A stretch of DNA of 64,000 nt from an uncultured Paracoccaceae bacterium (GTDB lineage: Bacteria > Pseudomonadota > Alphaproteobacteria > Rhodobacterales > Rhodobacteraceae): contig CANMPL010000004.1 in NCBI GenBank assembly GCA_947499715.1, positions 310,001-374,000 on the forward strand, written 5' to 3'. Every line of letters begins with the position of its first letter. Within the stretch, counting starts at the first letter, position 1. The translations under genes and the position numbers were made by a program. This document shows positions 46,128 to 54,727 of this stretch, piece by piece. The notes under the pieces are model-generated. The model ran no database searches and had not been told where the DNA came from. It worked only from the letters and a program-made list of their open reading frames with translations.

Positions 46128-46613
46128 TTAGACACCGGCAACGATGTCATATTCGATTTCGTGTTCATCCCCGGCAGAATGATCGTCGGCCTGAACCGTG
46201 TATTTTACGTTCACCTTTTCAAACGACAACGCGACCCTCTCTTCGATCTGATCGGGGTTTGGTGCGTCTTCATCATTCATTTCCACATCAACGATGACGA
46301 CATTTTCCATCGTGATGACCAGATAATCCAAATGCGCCTCACCTGAATCCTTTCGGACGGACATTGTGATTTCGTCAAATGATCTGCCCTGCATGCACGA
46401 CAACATCAGGTAAGGCGATGCCGCGTCATAAAACTTTCGGACCACCAGATGGTCGACCCTAGATCTCGCGCGCCGCCGCCCGCGTCCGCGTGCAAACGCG
46501 GTGTCCTGTTCTGCGCCCCAACTGATGCCATGGACGTCAATTTCGTCTTCATGCCCGGTCCGTTGGGATTCACCTGCAATATCGCCGATCTTCAAAAAGG
46601 CCGTAATCGTCAT
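46128..46613 (-). CDS. hcp: Hcp family type VI secretion protein (orphan)
   Basis: 161 residues. The opening MTITAFLKIGDIAGES, then HEDEIDVHGISWGAEQ and a middle FSASSPYLMLSC-like segment (FYDAASPYLMLSCMQG), with C-terminal YTVQ, follows the Hcp tube/effector pattern. Hcp forms hexameric rings in the T6SS tube. No other T6SS structural gene is in the window, so it may be an auxiliary Hcp. It diverges from the membrane-protein gene at 46793. Confidence 0.85.
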   Translation of the reverse strand: MTITAFLKIGDIAGESQRTGHEDEIDVHGISWGAEQDTAFARGRGRRRARSRVDHLVVRKFYDAASPYLMLSCMQGRSFDEITMSVRKDSGEAHLDYLVITMENVVIVDVEMNDEDAPNPDQIEERVALSFEKVNVKYTVQADDHSAGDEHEIEYDIVAGV

Positions 46614-46792
46614 GTGGTCACCTCGAAATAGCTGTTTCTAAATGCCGCAATGATGCCAACGTCTGGGCATTTGCCCAAGTCAGGAATATCCGACCTCAAT
46701 CGGCCCGGCTCGACACAGCAGTGCAAAGGCTGCATATTATGCACATTTGAGTATGCCTGTTGTGCCTCACCAATTTGCTGAGGACCCAAAAA

Positions 46793-47341
46793 ATGGATCT
46801 GTTGCTGGCCGCTTTCTCGGAAGAGCAGGGCTTTGCCTATACGCTGTTCCGCTATCTGATTTTCCCGCTCGTGCTGCTTTTGGTCGGCGGGTTGACGGCA
46901 CATATCCTGTATCCACGCTGGCAAGACAGCTATTTGCGCCGCAAAGCACTGACCGAAAGACGCAGCGCACTGGGCGAAGATATCGTGGCGCTCATGAACG
47001 GCTATGTTGTGTGTTGGCGCCGGTTGCTTGAGGCCGCGTCTTTCCTGTCGCAATCCCACACCGACGAGGTCCCAGATGCAGCATTGCAGGACCAGCAAGA
47101 CAAGGTGCAGGGTTTTGCCGCCAAACGCAGCGACGCGCGCGATGCGCTGATGTCCGCGCTTTCCCGGTTCATGCTTTATTGCGACCGCGCCGACAGAACC
47201 GAAATCGACGCATTTATCACCTGGGACGAATCCCAATCCAACAAGCGGCTCGCAGAGCTGCCAGACATAAAGGAGTGGCGACAATGGGAAGACCGGCTTC
47301 GCGCGCGTGTCTCGCGGGTTTTGCGATCCTCTGGACGCTAG
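46793..47341 (+). CDS. Unknown single-pass membrane protein
   Basis: 182 residues. An N-terminal helix (YTLFRYLIFPLVLLLVGGLTAHILY) and a long helical cytoplasmic or periplasmic region, rich in Arg, Glu and Ala (WQDSYLRRKALTERRSALGEDIV and after). I do not recognise the family. Start 46793 (MDLLLAAFSEEQG) follows TGAGGA by 9 bases. It overlaps the next gene by 58 bases, in another frame. Confidence 0.65.
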   Translation: MDLLLAAFSEEQGFAYTLFRYLIFPLVLLLVGGLTAHILYPRWQDSYLRRKALTERRSALGEDIVALMNGYVVCWRRLLEAASFLSQSHTDEVPDAALQDQQDKVQGFAAKRSDARDALMSALSRFMLYCDRADRTEIDAFITWDESQSNKRLAELPDIKEWRQWEDRLRARVSRVLRSSGR

Positions 47342-47796
47342 GACAACCGACACATCTGATGGCGCAGGACGAAAGCCTCGCGACCGAGTTGCAGACACTT
47401 CTGGCCGAAAAAGGGTGCTACCGCAGCAGCATTGATGGGGTGTGGGGACGGATGTCGCAACAGGCTCTGGGGCTGATCCTTGATGCCATGGATGACCAAA
47501 ACCCGGTGCCTGATACGGAACTTGTTGCGACGCGGGACAACATTGAACGGGTGCGCAGCAGCGGACTGCGCTGCGTGCCGCGTGATCCGGTCGCAGGTCC
47601 GCAACCAGCGACAACGCCGCGCCATGCACCCAACAGACACACGCTGTTAGAACAACGAGAATCTCAAGAACGACGGGAAACAGCATCAACAACGCCGCGC
47701 TCGCTCAGTCCCTTTGCGAACGATTGCCCCGGTCCGGGCTGCCCATTGGACAGGATTGGCGCCGGCTCGGCGGGCGGCGCCGGATGGTCAGACTAG
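47284..47796 (+). CDS. Secreted protein with peptidoglycan-binding-like N-terminal motif
   Basis: 170 residues. A signal peptide is followed by LATELQTLLAEKGCYRSSIDGVWGRMSQQALGLI, which recalls PG_binding_1 (L-Q-x2-L-x5-Y-x2-x-IDG-x2-G). The tail is Pro/Arg/Gln rich with a Cys pair (NDCPGPGCPLDR). AAGGAG lies 8 bases before ATG 47284, inside the previous gene, so co-translation is likely. The function is unknown. Confidence 0.65.
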   Translation: MGRPASRACLAGFAILWTLGQPTHLMAQDESLATELQTLLAEKGCYRSSIDGVWGRMSQQALGLILDAMDDQNPVPDTELVATRDNIERVRSSGLRCVPRDPVAGPQPATTPRHAPNRHTLLEQRESQERRETASTTPRSLSPFANDCPGPGCPLDRIGAGSAGGAGWSD

Positions 47797-47883
47797 CGCG
47801 CGTTTACCGAAAATTCATCAAGGGTCTTCTCAAATCGGGACGGGTCGCGCTAACCTAACCCTGTTTAATATTGGGAGCCTAAC

Positions 47884-48351
47884 ATGAGACGTATTGTCAG
47901 TATCGCCGCCGTTTTGGTTGGATTTGCCGGGGCAGCGCAAGCTTGCCCGGACTTTAATCAAAGCGGACCGGGCGCGAATTTGACAGCCTCGCAGATGCGC
48001 AAAGGCGTGTCCTATAGCGTGCAGGCCGGGGGCAATAGCCTCGTTTGGGATTGCCCAAACGTACGGCCGGGCACGGATCGCGGTGCCGGGTATTTCACCT
48101 CGCGACCTGATTTCACGTTTCAGCTTTCGGGCATGGGCGGCAGCCGCCTCGCGGTGAGCGTCGTCAGTCAATGCGATGCCGCCTTGCTGATCAACACGGC
48201 CTCGGCCAATTGGTATTATGACGATGACGACAACGGCAATTATGATCCCAAGATCACGCTGACCCGTCCCGCCGATGGCTACCTTGATGTCTGGGTCGGC
48301 ACCTATGACGGCGATGTCTGCGATGCCGTCCTGACGTTGCAAAGTTACTAA
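47884..48351 (+). CDS. Secreted protein of unknown function with beta-sandwich-like repeats
   Basis: 155 residues with a signal peptide (RRIVSIAAVLVGFAGAAQA), a first conserved Cys, and a central acidic loop (DDDDNGNYDPKI). It ends GYLDVWVGTYDGDVCDAVLTLQSY, reminiscent of PPC-type pre-peptidase beta domains. GGGAG precedes the ATG by 7 bases. No family name is offered. Confidence 0.7.
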   Translation: MRRIVSIAAVLVGFAGAAQACPDFNQSGPGANLTASQMRKGVSYSVQAGGNSLVWDCPNVRPGTDRGAGYFTSRPDFTFQLSGMGGSRLAVSVVSQCDAALLINTASANWYYDDDDNGNYDPKITLTRPADGYLDVWVGTYDGDVCDAVLTLQSY

Positions 48352-48359
48352 AGCGGGCA

Positions 48360-48380
48360 GGGGCCGCAGATCGCGGCCCC
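48360..48380. terminator. Hairpin between two convergent genes
   Basis: GGGGCCGC (48360-48367), loop AGATC, GCGGCCCC (48373-48380): an 8-bp GC stem in the 39-base gap between convergent genes. No T run follows, so termination is uncertain. Confidence 0.4.
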
Positions 48381-48390
48381 GTCCATCACA

Positions 48391-50349
48391 TCACCAGGCC
48401 ATGCGGAATTGCGCAAAGCCTGCGTCGTTTGTGCCAGCAGGTGCCAATTTCACGCCAGCCACGTCATTGGCATAAGCCTCTGCCGCGGGGCCCGTTTCAA
48501 ACAGCACGGTCGTCTCTTCCATTGGAACAAAAGACCAGTTGCTGTCGGCCTTCGGACTGACAGTGCCCTGTTCCACGATATAGCGCACGATCACATCGCG
48601 GTTGGTGTCTGGGCCTTCGAAAATGACCGTGGACCCATCTGCACCGGGGAAACTGCCGCCGCCAGAGGCGCGATAGTTATTGGTGGCGATGATGAACTCC
48701 TGATCGGGATCAATCGGCGCGCCATTGAACATCAGGTTCACCACGCGATTGGTGTCTGGATTGATGACCTCACCATCACGATTGAATTTCATCGGCTGTG
48801 TCAGATCAATCTGATAGGTGACGCCGTCGATGACATCAAAGTTGTAGCTTGGGAAATCGGGGTTCAGCAGTACCGCGTCTTCCGCTCCGGCATCAACCTG
48901 GTTGAACATGCCCGCAGACCGCTCCAGCCATTCCTTGACCGTCGCACCATTGACCCGCACCGCACGCACGGTGTTGGGATATAGATAAAGGTCGGCCACG
49001 TTCTTGATCGCCACATCACCGGCAGGCACATCGGTGAAATACTCTGGCCCACCGCGACCACCGGCCTTGAATGGGGCGGCGGCTGACAGGATTGGCAAGC
49101 CCTCATGCTCTGTCCCGACCAACTGGTCCTTGATGTACCAGACCTGCGCGTTCGACACGATCTGCACCGATGGATCGTCCGCCACCAGCGCAAAATAGCT
49201 GTGCAGCGGTGCATCCGTTTTGCCCACAGCCGTGCGGACATAGGCCAGTGTCGCGTCGTGATCCGCCTGCACAGAGTCCAACACCGGTTGGAAACTGTCG
49301 ACCAACGGCGTGATGCTGCGGTCCTCATTGCGCTTCGAAATCGGTCGCGCTTCGGCCGTGTGGCTCAGCACGCGCCAGCCGCCGCCGTCCCGTTCCAACA
49401 GCAAGTCCACCAGCCCCATATGGCTGCCCCAGAACCCGCCCATAACGCCGGGTTTGCCGCCAATCGTTCCGGCTGCCGTGTCCACACCAGCCCAATCATC
49501 GTAGTTCGAGGATGGAAAGACCAAATGGCTATGCCCGGTCAGGATCGCATCGATCCCGTCAACAGCCGCCAGGGGGATCGCTGCGTTTTCCATGCCTTCT
49601 TCTTCATTGGCATTGCCGATCCCCGAATGGCATAGCGCCACGATCAGATCGCAACCCTGTTCCTTCATCTGCGGCACATAGGCCTTGGCAGAGGCCACGA
49701 TATCGCGTGCCATCACATTGCCTTCCAGATGCTTGCGGTCCCAGTTCATGATCTGTGGCGGCACAAATCCGATCAGGCCAATCTTGATGGGATGAGTGTC
49801 CCCATTACCGTCCGTCAGGGTCTGCTCAAGGATCGCGTAAGGTGGCACCAAAGTCGTGTCCTCGCGTGGGGTTGCCCCCATTTCCTTGACCACATTGGCC
49901 GACACCACCGGGAAGGCCGCGCCGGAAACGGACTTCATCAGGAACGACACACCATAGTTGAATTCGTGATTGCCAAGGGTCGAGGCATCAAACCCAAGCG
50001 TGTTCATCGCAGTAATGACGGGATGCATGTCGCCTTCTTTCATCCCGCGCTCATAGGCGATGTAGTCGCCCATCGGATTGCCCTGCAAAAAGTCACCATT
50101 ATCAAGCAGCAGTGAATTTGTACTTTCCGCGCGGACCTCTTCAATGATGCTGGCCGTGCGCGCCAGACCGACCGTGTCAACAGGGCGGTCACCGTAATAA
50201 TCATAAGGAAAAACATGCACATGCAGATCCGTCGTTTCCATCAGCCGCAAATGCGCCTGATTGCCTGCGGCAGATACGGAAAACGGATGCATCGCGATCA
50301 ACCCGGCAGAGCCTGCAAGAAAATGACGGCGGTTAAGACGAATAGACAT
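48391..50349 (-). CDS. cpdB: Bifunctional 2',3'-cyclic-nucleotide 2'-phosphodiesterase/3'-nucleotidase
   Basis: 652 residues. A twin-arginine-type signal ([15 protein letters not shown]) precedes the metallophosphatase domain with [35 protein letters not shown] and [10 protein letters not shown], then a C-terminal 5'-nucleotidase domain with [12 protein letters not shown]. CpdB hydrolyses 2',3'-cyclic nucleotides and 3'-nucleotides in the periplasm. Start 50349 puts RRHF at residues 7-10; a frame from 50436 would precede the signal. The 228-base gap upstream shows nothing else clear. Confidence 0.9.
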   Translation of the reverse strand: MSIRLNRRHFLAGSAGLIAMHPFSVSAAGNQAHLRLMETTDLHVHVFPYDYYGDRPVDTVGLARTASIIEEVRAESTNSLLLDNGDFLQGNPMGDYIAYERGMKEGDMHPVITAMNTLGFDASTLGNHEFNYGVSFLMKSVSGAAFPVVSANVVKEMGATPREDTTLVPPYAILEQTLTDGNGDTHPIKIGLIGFVPPQIMNWDRKHLEGNVMARDIVASAKAYVPQMKEQGCDLIVALCHSGIGNANEEEGMENAAIPLAAVDGIDAILTGHSHLVFPSSNYDDWAGVDTAAGTIGGKPGVMGGFWGSHMGLVDLLLERDGGGWRVLSHTAEARPISKRNEDRSITPLVDSFQPVLDSVQADHDATLAYVRTAVGKTDAPLHSYFALVADDPSVQIVSNAQVWYIKDQLVGTEHEGLPILSAAAPFKAGGRGGPEYFTDVPAGDVAIKNVADLYLYPNTVRAVRVNGATVKEWLERSAGMFNQVDAGAEDAVLLNPDFPSYNFDVIDGVTYQIDLTQPMKFNRDGEVINPDTNRVVNLMFNGAPIDPDQEFIIATNNYRASGGGSFPGADGSTVIFEGPDTNRDVIVRYIVEQGTVSPKADSNWSFVPMEETTVLFETGPAAEAYANDVAGVKLAPAGTNDAGFAQFRMAW

Positions 50350-50577
50350 AGGTAAGTCCCCCTGAAATGGTGTTGGCTGAAGGTGGTGAAGCAGCACTCT
50401 GAAACAAGAACGCGTACGCAAAACTGCACTGATCACTTCAGGCTAAACCGGAACACGACCGGGGTGCAAACCGGATCTCACAATACACCGCCCGACTGCG
50501 ATTGACCGCGCGTCGGTGCCTCGTTCTTAGGCAGAGGAAATGGGATTGTCGTTTACAACGCCAAAAACCGGCGTCAC

Positions 50578-51672
50578 TTAGGCAAATTGCGCGACGCGAT
50601 CAGGCCAGCGCTGCACAGCTTGCGCGACAAACGTCGGCACATCCTGTGGCCGGTGCGCCCGCAACATCTTTGACAGCCGCACCGCCAGAAACCCGTTGCC
50701 TGATTGCGCCACTGCATCCTTCAACTCGGCAATCGCTGCGTCCGGTTGACCCGCTGAAAGATGCAGATCCGCCAGCAAGCGGCGATAGGTGATGTGATGC
50801 GGCTTTTGGGCGGCAAGGGCTTGGATATCGGCAATGCCCGCCTTGGGGCGGCCCAACATCTCATAGGCGCGCGCGCGCAGCATGATCGCTTCGTGGTGGG
50901 TTCCGTGGGTCGTGATCGTGTCCTGCACGATCTGCAACGCGGCTGCACCATCACCGGCATCCAGTGCCGCTTGGGTTGCACCCAGCGCGTATTGCCGGGT
51001 CAGCCGGGCAGAGCGGCGCAGGTTCCGGGCGAGGGCCACGCTGTGCCCCCGCAAGGCCTCTGTCATGTTCGCCAAAGCATTTTGTGACGGTGTCATCGCC
51101 GCGACGGGCTGATGCGCCATCAAGGGCAATTCAATCTGGTGGCCCAAGGGCCCCAAAAGGGACATCTGAAAGGCGTCCTTTTCGCAGTCGGGGTCGTGGA
51201 TCACATAAGTCTGCGGGCCGATATCGCCCGGTCTGATCTGCATATCCGCATTCAGGGTCGGATCGAAAAACGCACTGAAGCGGTTGTCGTCTTTGCCCGT
51301 GATCTTGGGATCAATCGTCGCTTGCGGGGCAAAGGCCAAGGTGGCGTCGGTCTGCAACGCGCGCCCGTATTTCAGGCAACCATATCCGCCCATCGACGTG
51401 CCGTAACCCAATAGCGGACGGTCTTTTGCGCGCGCCACAATGGCAGCAATCGCGCGTGCTTCTTGGGCGGGATACCAATTGGGGCGGTTCGGAATGACAC
51501 CGTAATAGTTCAAACCCAACTTCCGCGCGAGCGAAAGCGCATAGCCGGTGCGGCCATTGCGATGCTCTGCCTTGACGTCAAATGTCACGATGGAAAAGTC
51601 GGACGCGCCCGGCAAATGCACCAGTTTCAGGTGGTCACCTTCAAACAGCAGCTGGGTCGGTTCTTTGTCCAT
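50578..51672 (-). CDS. Alpha/beta-hydrolase-like protein with C-terminal TPR region
   Basis: 364 residues. The N-terminal half has a nucleophile-elbow-like motif GYGTSMGG (residues 89-96) and FAPQATIDPK, with a later His in VIHDPD and DAFQM. The C-terminal half is helical, with TPR-like units (RRLLADLHLSAGQPDAAIAEL). No signal peptide is visible. It lies in a gap of unrelated genes. The exact reaction is not known. Confidence 0.6.
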   Translation of the reverse strand: MDKEPTQLLFEGDHLKLVHLPGASDFSIVTFDVKAEHRNGRTGYALSLARKLGLNYYGVIPNRPNWYPAQEARAIAAIVARAKDRPLLGYGTSMGGYGCLKYGRALQTDATLAFAPQATIDPKITGKDDNRFSAFFDPTLNADMQIRPGDIGPQTYVIHDPDCEKDAFQMSLLGPLGHQIELPLMAHQPVAAMTPSQNALANMTEALRGHSVALARNLRRSARLTRQYALGATQAALDAGDGAAALQIVQDTITTHGTHHEAIMLRARAYEMLGRPKAGIADIQALAAQKPHHITYRRLLADLHLSAGQPDAAIAELKDAVAQSGNGFLAVRLSKMLRAHRPQDVPTFVAQAVQRWPDRVAQFA

Positions 51673-51720
51673 GTCGCGAGCCTTTGATCGGGCGAATTAA
51701 TCATGCGTTGATCATTGCTC

Positions 51721-51756
51721 GCAAAAAAGCCGCGCCAAGACATGGCGCGGCTTTGT
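51721..51756 (-). terminator. Intrinsic terminator of the rpsF-rpsR-rplI operon
   Basis: On the minus strand AAAGCCGCGCCA (plus 51726-51737), 5-base loop, TGGCGCGGCTTT (51743-51754), followed in the minus direction by six T. A 12-bp stem, 30-odd bases past rplI. Confidence 0.85.
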
Positions 51757-51790
51757 CATTTTTAAGGCAATCCGTAGATGGCCGGTTGGC

Positions 51791-52423
51791 TTAGGCCTCG
51801 TCGGTGTCCTCGGCGGCAGCTTCTGTCTCGATGCCGGCCGTTTCTGCCAGTTCTTCATCGTCAGATGCAGCAGAACCGATATCGTCAAACAGCTCCTGAA
51901 TTTCGAACTCAGCAGCAGCCTCTTCTTCGGCAGCCAGTTCCTGGATCGACTTACCAGCGGCCTGAAGCTCTGCCTCTTCGGCGGAACGGGCGACGTTCAG
52001 CGAGATGCCGGCCGTCACTTCAGGGTGCAGGTTGACGGTCAGCGCGTGCAGGCCCAGCTCTTTGATCGGGCCAGTCAGCACGATCTGCTTCTTGTCGACG
52101 GTGAAACCTTCGGCTGTTGCAGCTTCGGCGGCGTCGCGCGGTGTGACAGACCCGTAAAGCGAACCTGCGTCAGAGGCGGAGCGAATCACGATGAACTGCT
52201 GACCGTCCAGCTTTTCAGCAAGGCTTTCGGCCTCTGCCTTGGTCTCAAGGTTGCGCGCTTCCATCTGGGCCTTCTCGGCCTCAAAGCGTGCCATGTTGGC
52301 GGGGTTCACGCGCAGTGCTTTGCCCTGTGGCAACAGAAAGTTACGGGCGTAACCTTCTTTGACCGACACGACTTCGCCCATCTGGCCGAGTTTGGCGACG
52401 CGCTCAAGTAGGATGATATCCAT
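51791..52423 (-). CDS. rplI: 50S ribosomal protein L9
   Basis: 210 residues. L9 N-domain ([36 protein letters not shown]) is intact, then the long connecting helix and the C-domain. An acidic C-terminal extension ([15 protein letters not shown] and after) makes it longer than the usual 150 residues, as in other alphaproteobacteria. Last gene of the operon. Confidence 0.97.
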   Translation of the reverse strand: MDIILLERVAKLGQMGEVVSVKEGYARNFLLPQGKALRVNPANMARFEAEKAQMEARNLETKAEAESLAEKLDGQQFIVIRSASDAGSLYGSVTPRDAAEAATAEGFTVDKKQIVLTGPIKELGLHALTVNLHPEVTAGISLNVARSAEEAELQAAGKSIQELAAEEEAAAEFEIQELFDDIGSAASDDEELAETAGIETEAAAEDTDEA

Positions 52424-52435
52424 CTGGTTTGCTCC

Positions 52436-52663
52436 TTACTTTACTGCGTAGGGCAGCAGGGCCAGGAACCGTGCGCGCTTGATCGCTTGTGCAAGCTTGC
52501 GCTGGTTCTTTGACCCAACAGCGGTGATACGGGCAGGGACGATTTTGCCGCGCTCAGAGATGTAGCGCTGCAGCAAACGTGTGTCCTTATAGTCGATCTT
52601 CGGGGCGTTATCGCCTTCGAATGGATCAGACTTACGACGACGGAAAAATGGTTTAGTTGCCAT
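52436..52663 (-). CDS. rpsR: 30S ribosomal protein S18
   Basis: 75 residues, with [22 protein letters not shown] and [28 protein letters not shown], which is the S18 signature. It pairs with S6 in the small subunit. Middle gene of the operon. Confidence 0.97.
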   Translation of the reverse strand: MATKPFFRRRKSDPFEGDNAPKIDYKDTRLLQRYISERGKIVPARITAVGSKNQRKLAQAIKRARFLALLPYAVK

Positions 52664-52690
52664 TGGTTATGGTCCTTTCCTAATCAACAA

Positions 52691-53044
52691 TCAGCGGCGC
52701 TCGCGACGGCTGTCACGCTCGTCACGTTTTTGCATCTGCACGCTGGGGCCGTCCTCGTGTGCGTCAACCTTGATGGTCAAAACGCGCATGACGTCCTCGT
52801 GCAACCGCATCAGACGTTCCATTTCCTGCACGGCAGGTGCCGGTGCATCGGAACGCAGATAGGCATAGTGGCCCTTGCGGTTTTTGTTGATCTTGTAGGC
52901 CATCGTCTTCACGCCCCAGTACTCGTTTTCAACGACTTTTCCGCCGTTGTCCGCAAGGACGGTGCTGAAGTGTTCGATCAGGCTTTCGGCTTGCGTGTTG
53001 GACAGGTCCTGACGCGCAATCATAACATGCTCATATAGCGGCAT
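52691..53044 (-). CDS. rpsF: 30S ribosomal protein S6
   Basis: 117 residues, with PLYEHVMIARQDLSNTQAESLIEHF and GVKTMAYKINKNRKGHYAYLRSDA, ending in an Arg-rich tail. Start 53044 is the usual N-terminus (MPLYEHV); the upstream ATG at 53110 is not needed. First gene of the operon, with the promoter at 53153-53180 and a 100-base leader. Confidence 0.96.
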   Translation of the reverse strand: MPLYEHVMIARQDLSNTQAESLIEHFSTVLADNGGKVVENEYWGVKTMAYKINKNRKGHYAYLRSDAPAPAVQEMERLMRLHEDVMRVLTIKVDAHEDGPSVQMQKRDERDSRRERR

Positions 53045-53152
53045 GCGTGCTCCATTCATTTCTCGGCGCATTTCATAGAATGGGGCGTTCCTCTTCCGCA
53101 CCCCACTCACGAGAGACTGCGCAGTTCATACGAGGTCGCGGAAGGTAGGCGG

Positions 53153-53180
53153 CTTATACATTCATCGCGTTTCGACGCAA
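53153..53180 (-). promoter_or_regulatory. Sigma-70-type promoter of rpsF-rpsR-rplI
   Basis: On the minus strand TTGCGT, 16 bases, TATAAG (-10 at plus 53153-53158, -35 at 53175-53180). A good match to consensus, about 109 bases from the rpsF start, leaving a roughly 100-base 5' leader that could carry an S6:S18 autoregulatory structure. Confidence 0.65.
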
Positions 53181-53216
53181 GCCCTGAAGGAATGTAAGCG
53201 CTTTCCGCTGCGTAAG

Positions 53217-53232
53217 TTAACAAATTCTTAAC
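53217..53232 (+). promoter_or_regulatory. Full CtrA-type binding motif
   Basis: TTAA-CAAATTC-TTAAC: exact match to the CtrA consensus TTAA-N7-TTAAC, 85 bases upstream of the membrane-protein gene at 53317 and 170 bases from rpsF. Confidence 0.65.
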
Positions 53233-53316
53233 AAATCATAAGACAGCCACGGGCCTGCCCACTTCTTGCCGCAGTCTAAAAGCAGTTTGGTGTCATCGAA
53301 ATTGGAGAATGCAGCA

Positions 53317-53937
53317 ATGTCAGATGTGTCAAACGTTGTGCGCCCTATAACAATTGATGCCGAGTTGGCGCCCCGTAAGAAACCTTTTGCCGTGGATGAG
53401 ACCTATTGGGGGTATATCATCCGCAATACCGATGGCCCGCAGATCGGCATGGTGCTGCTGCAAGGGTTCTCAATGTTCTTTGGTGCTGCATTCCTTGCCG
53501 CCGGTCTGGGCCTCTTTTTGCTGCCAGAGGTGTTGGCAGGGGCGGTTGATCTTTCAATCCGCGCCGTTGCCGCCGTGATCTTCTTTGGTCTTGCAACCTA
53601 TCTGTTGTGGTTCGCCAGCCGTGGCACGGAATCGGAGCTGCAAATCGACACCTCTCTGGGCGAGGTGCGCGAAGTTGTCCGCAACCGCGCTGGCAAGTCG
53701 TCCCTGATCGGCCGCTATGGCTTTGACAGCATCGGCGGCGTGTTCCTTGACCGGGCCAATGCACCACGCGATCAGGCCATGCTGGTCCTGCGTTATCGCA
53801 ACACCGCGCAAACACTGCCCGTCGTCGGCGGCCCAATTGATGCGCTTGAACCGCTGCGCAACCGTCTGGGCAAAGACATGATGATGGACGCCGTCCCGCG
53901 TCGTGCCGAAAAAACAATCGTGCCGACAGCACTCTGA
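53317..53937 (+). CDS. Unknown membrane protein downstream of a CtrA motif
   Basis: 206 residues. Two hydrophobic segments in the first half (MVLLQGFSMFFGAAFLAAGLGLFLL and IRAVAAVIFFGLATYLLWFA) and a soluble C-terminal part with ELQIDTSLGEVREVVRNR and GFDSIGGVFLDR. I do not recognise the family. Start 53317 (MSDVSNVV) has GGAG upstream. Its gap of 272 bases holds a CtrA motif and the rpsF promoter. Confidence 0.75.
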   Translation: MSDVSNVVRPITIDAELAPRKKPFAVDETYWGYIIRNTDGPQIGMVLLQGFSMFFGAAFLAAGLGLFLLPEVLAGAVDLSIRAVAAVIFFGLATYLLWFASRGTESELQIDTSLGEVREVVRNRAGKSSLIGRYGFDSIGGVFLDRANAPRDQAMLVLRYRNTAQTLPVVGGPIDALEPLRNRLGKDMMMDAVPRRAEKTIVPTAL

Positions 53938-53963
53938 TCACGCTTTATCAGCGGTTTCCTGCC

Positions 53964-53993
53964 AAAAGCGCCCCCCCCCGTGGGCGCTTTTTC
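53964..53993 (+). terminator. Intrinsic terminator with a nine-C run
   Basis: AAAAGCGCCC (53964-53973), loop CCCCCCGT, GGGCGCTTTT (53982-53991), then TT: a 10-bp stem after the 53317 gene. The C9 run may be hard to sequence and should be checked for length. Confidence 0.85.
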
Positions 53994-54085
53994 GTTTGTG
54001 AACATATTCTGTTCGGTTTTGTTGAATTGCCTTGTCCGCCGGAAGCACCACATCCTTGCGCATACACAAACCCCGGAGAAATCAG

Positions 54086-54658
54086 ATGAAACTCACAACA
54101 ACAGCCGCGCTGCTTGCAGTGCTTGCAGCCCCCGTCGCCGCCGCACCAGAGGCCTACGTCCTTGACGCCAGCCACAGCCAGATTGTCTTTAGCTACAACC
54201 ACCTGGGCTTTTCGACCAACTATGGCATGTTCTCTGGTTTTGAAGGCGAAATCAGCTTTGACCAGGAAGATCCTGCCGCATCTTCGGTCTCCGTATCTTT
54301 CCCGGTCAAATCAATGCTGACCGGCTGGGAAGCGCGTTTCAACCACTTCATGTCACCTGACTTCTTCGAAGCCACTGACGACGAAATGGTGACCTTCACC
54401 TCCACCGCGATTGAAGTCACAGGCGAAGACACCGCCATGATCACAGGTGATTTGACCCTGAACGGTGTGACAAAATCCGTCGTTCTGGACGCCACATTGA
54501 ACCAGGTCGGCAATCACCCAATGGCGGAAAAGCCTTGGGCAGGCTTCAATGCGACAACAACGCTTCTGCGCTCTGACTACAATGTCGGCAACTTTGCCCC
54601 TTTCATCAGCGACGAAGTCGAAGTGATGATTTCAATCGAGGCAATGAAGGCTGAATAA
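54086..54658 (+). CDS. YceI family periplasmic protein
   Basis: 190 residues: a signal peptide (KLTTTAALLAVLAAPVAAA) and a lipocalin-like domain with YVLDASHSQIVFSYNHLGFS, FNHFMSPDFFEA, VTGDLTLNGVTKSV-like sequence and LRSDYNVGNFAPFISDEV. YceI proteins bind polyprenoid-type lipids. GGAG precedes ATG 54086 by 8 bases. It is convergent with a fusion that carries a second YceI domain. Confidence 0.9.
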   Translation: MKLTTTAALLAVLAAPVAAAPEAYVLDASHSQIVFSYNHLGFSTNYGMFSGFEGEISFDQEDPAASSVSVSFPVKSMLTGWEARFNHFMSPDFFEATDDEMVTFTSTAIEVTGEDTAMITGDLTLNGVTKSVVLDATLNQVGNHPMAEKPWAGFNATTTLLRSDYNVGNFAPFISDEVEVMISIEAMKAE

Positions 54659-54676
54659 GTCGCCTTCAAAAATCAA

Positions 54677-54717
54677 AAAGGGGCCGCAGGTATCACACCT
54701 GCGGCCCCTTTCTTTTT
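54677..54717. terminator. Terminator between YceI and the b561-YceI fusion
   Basis: AAGGGGCCGCAGGT (54678-54691), loop ATCAC, ACCTGCGGCCCCTT (54697-54710), then TCTTTTTG, preceded by AAAAA. A 14-bp stem, usable for both strands. Confidence 0.9.
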
Positions 54718-54727
54718 GTCATGCGCT

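Noticed and set aside
46610-47692. 360-residue open frame on the minus strand
   Set aside because: It runs antisense to two + strand genes that have good Shine-Dalgarno sites, a signal peptide and a membrane helix; its own translation shows no recognisable family.
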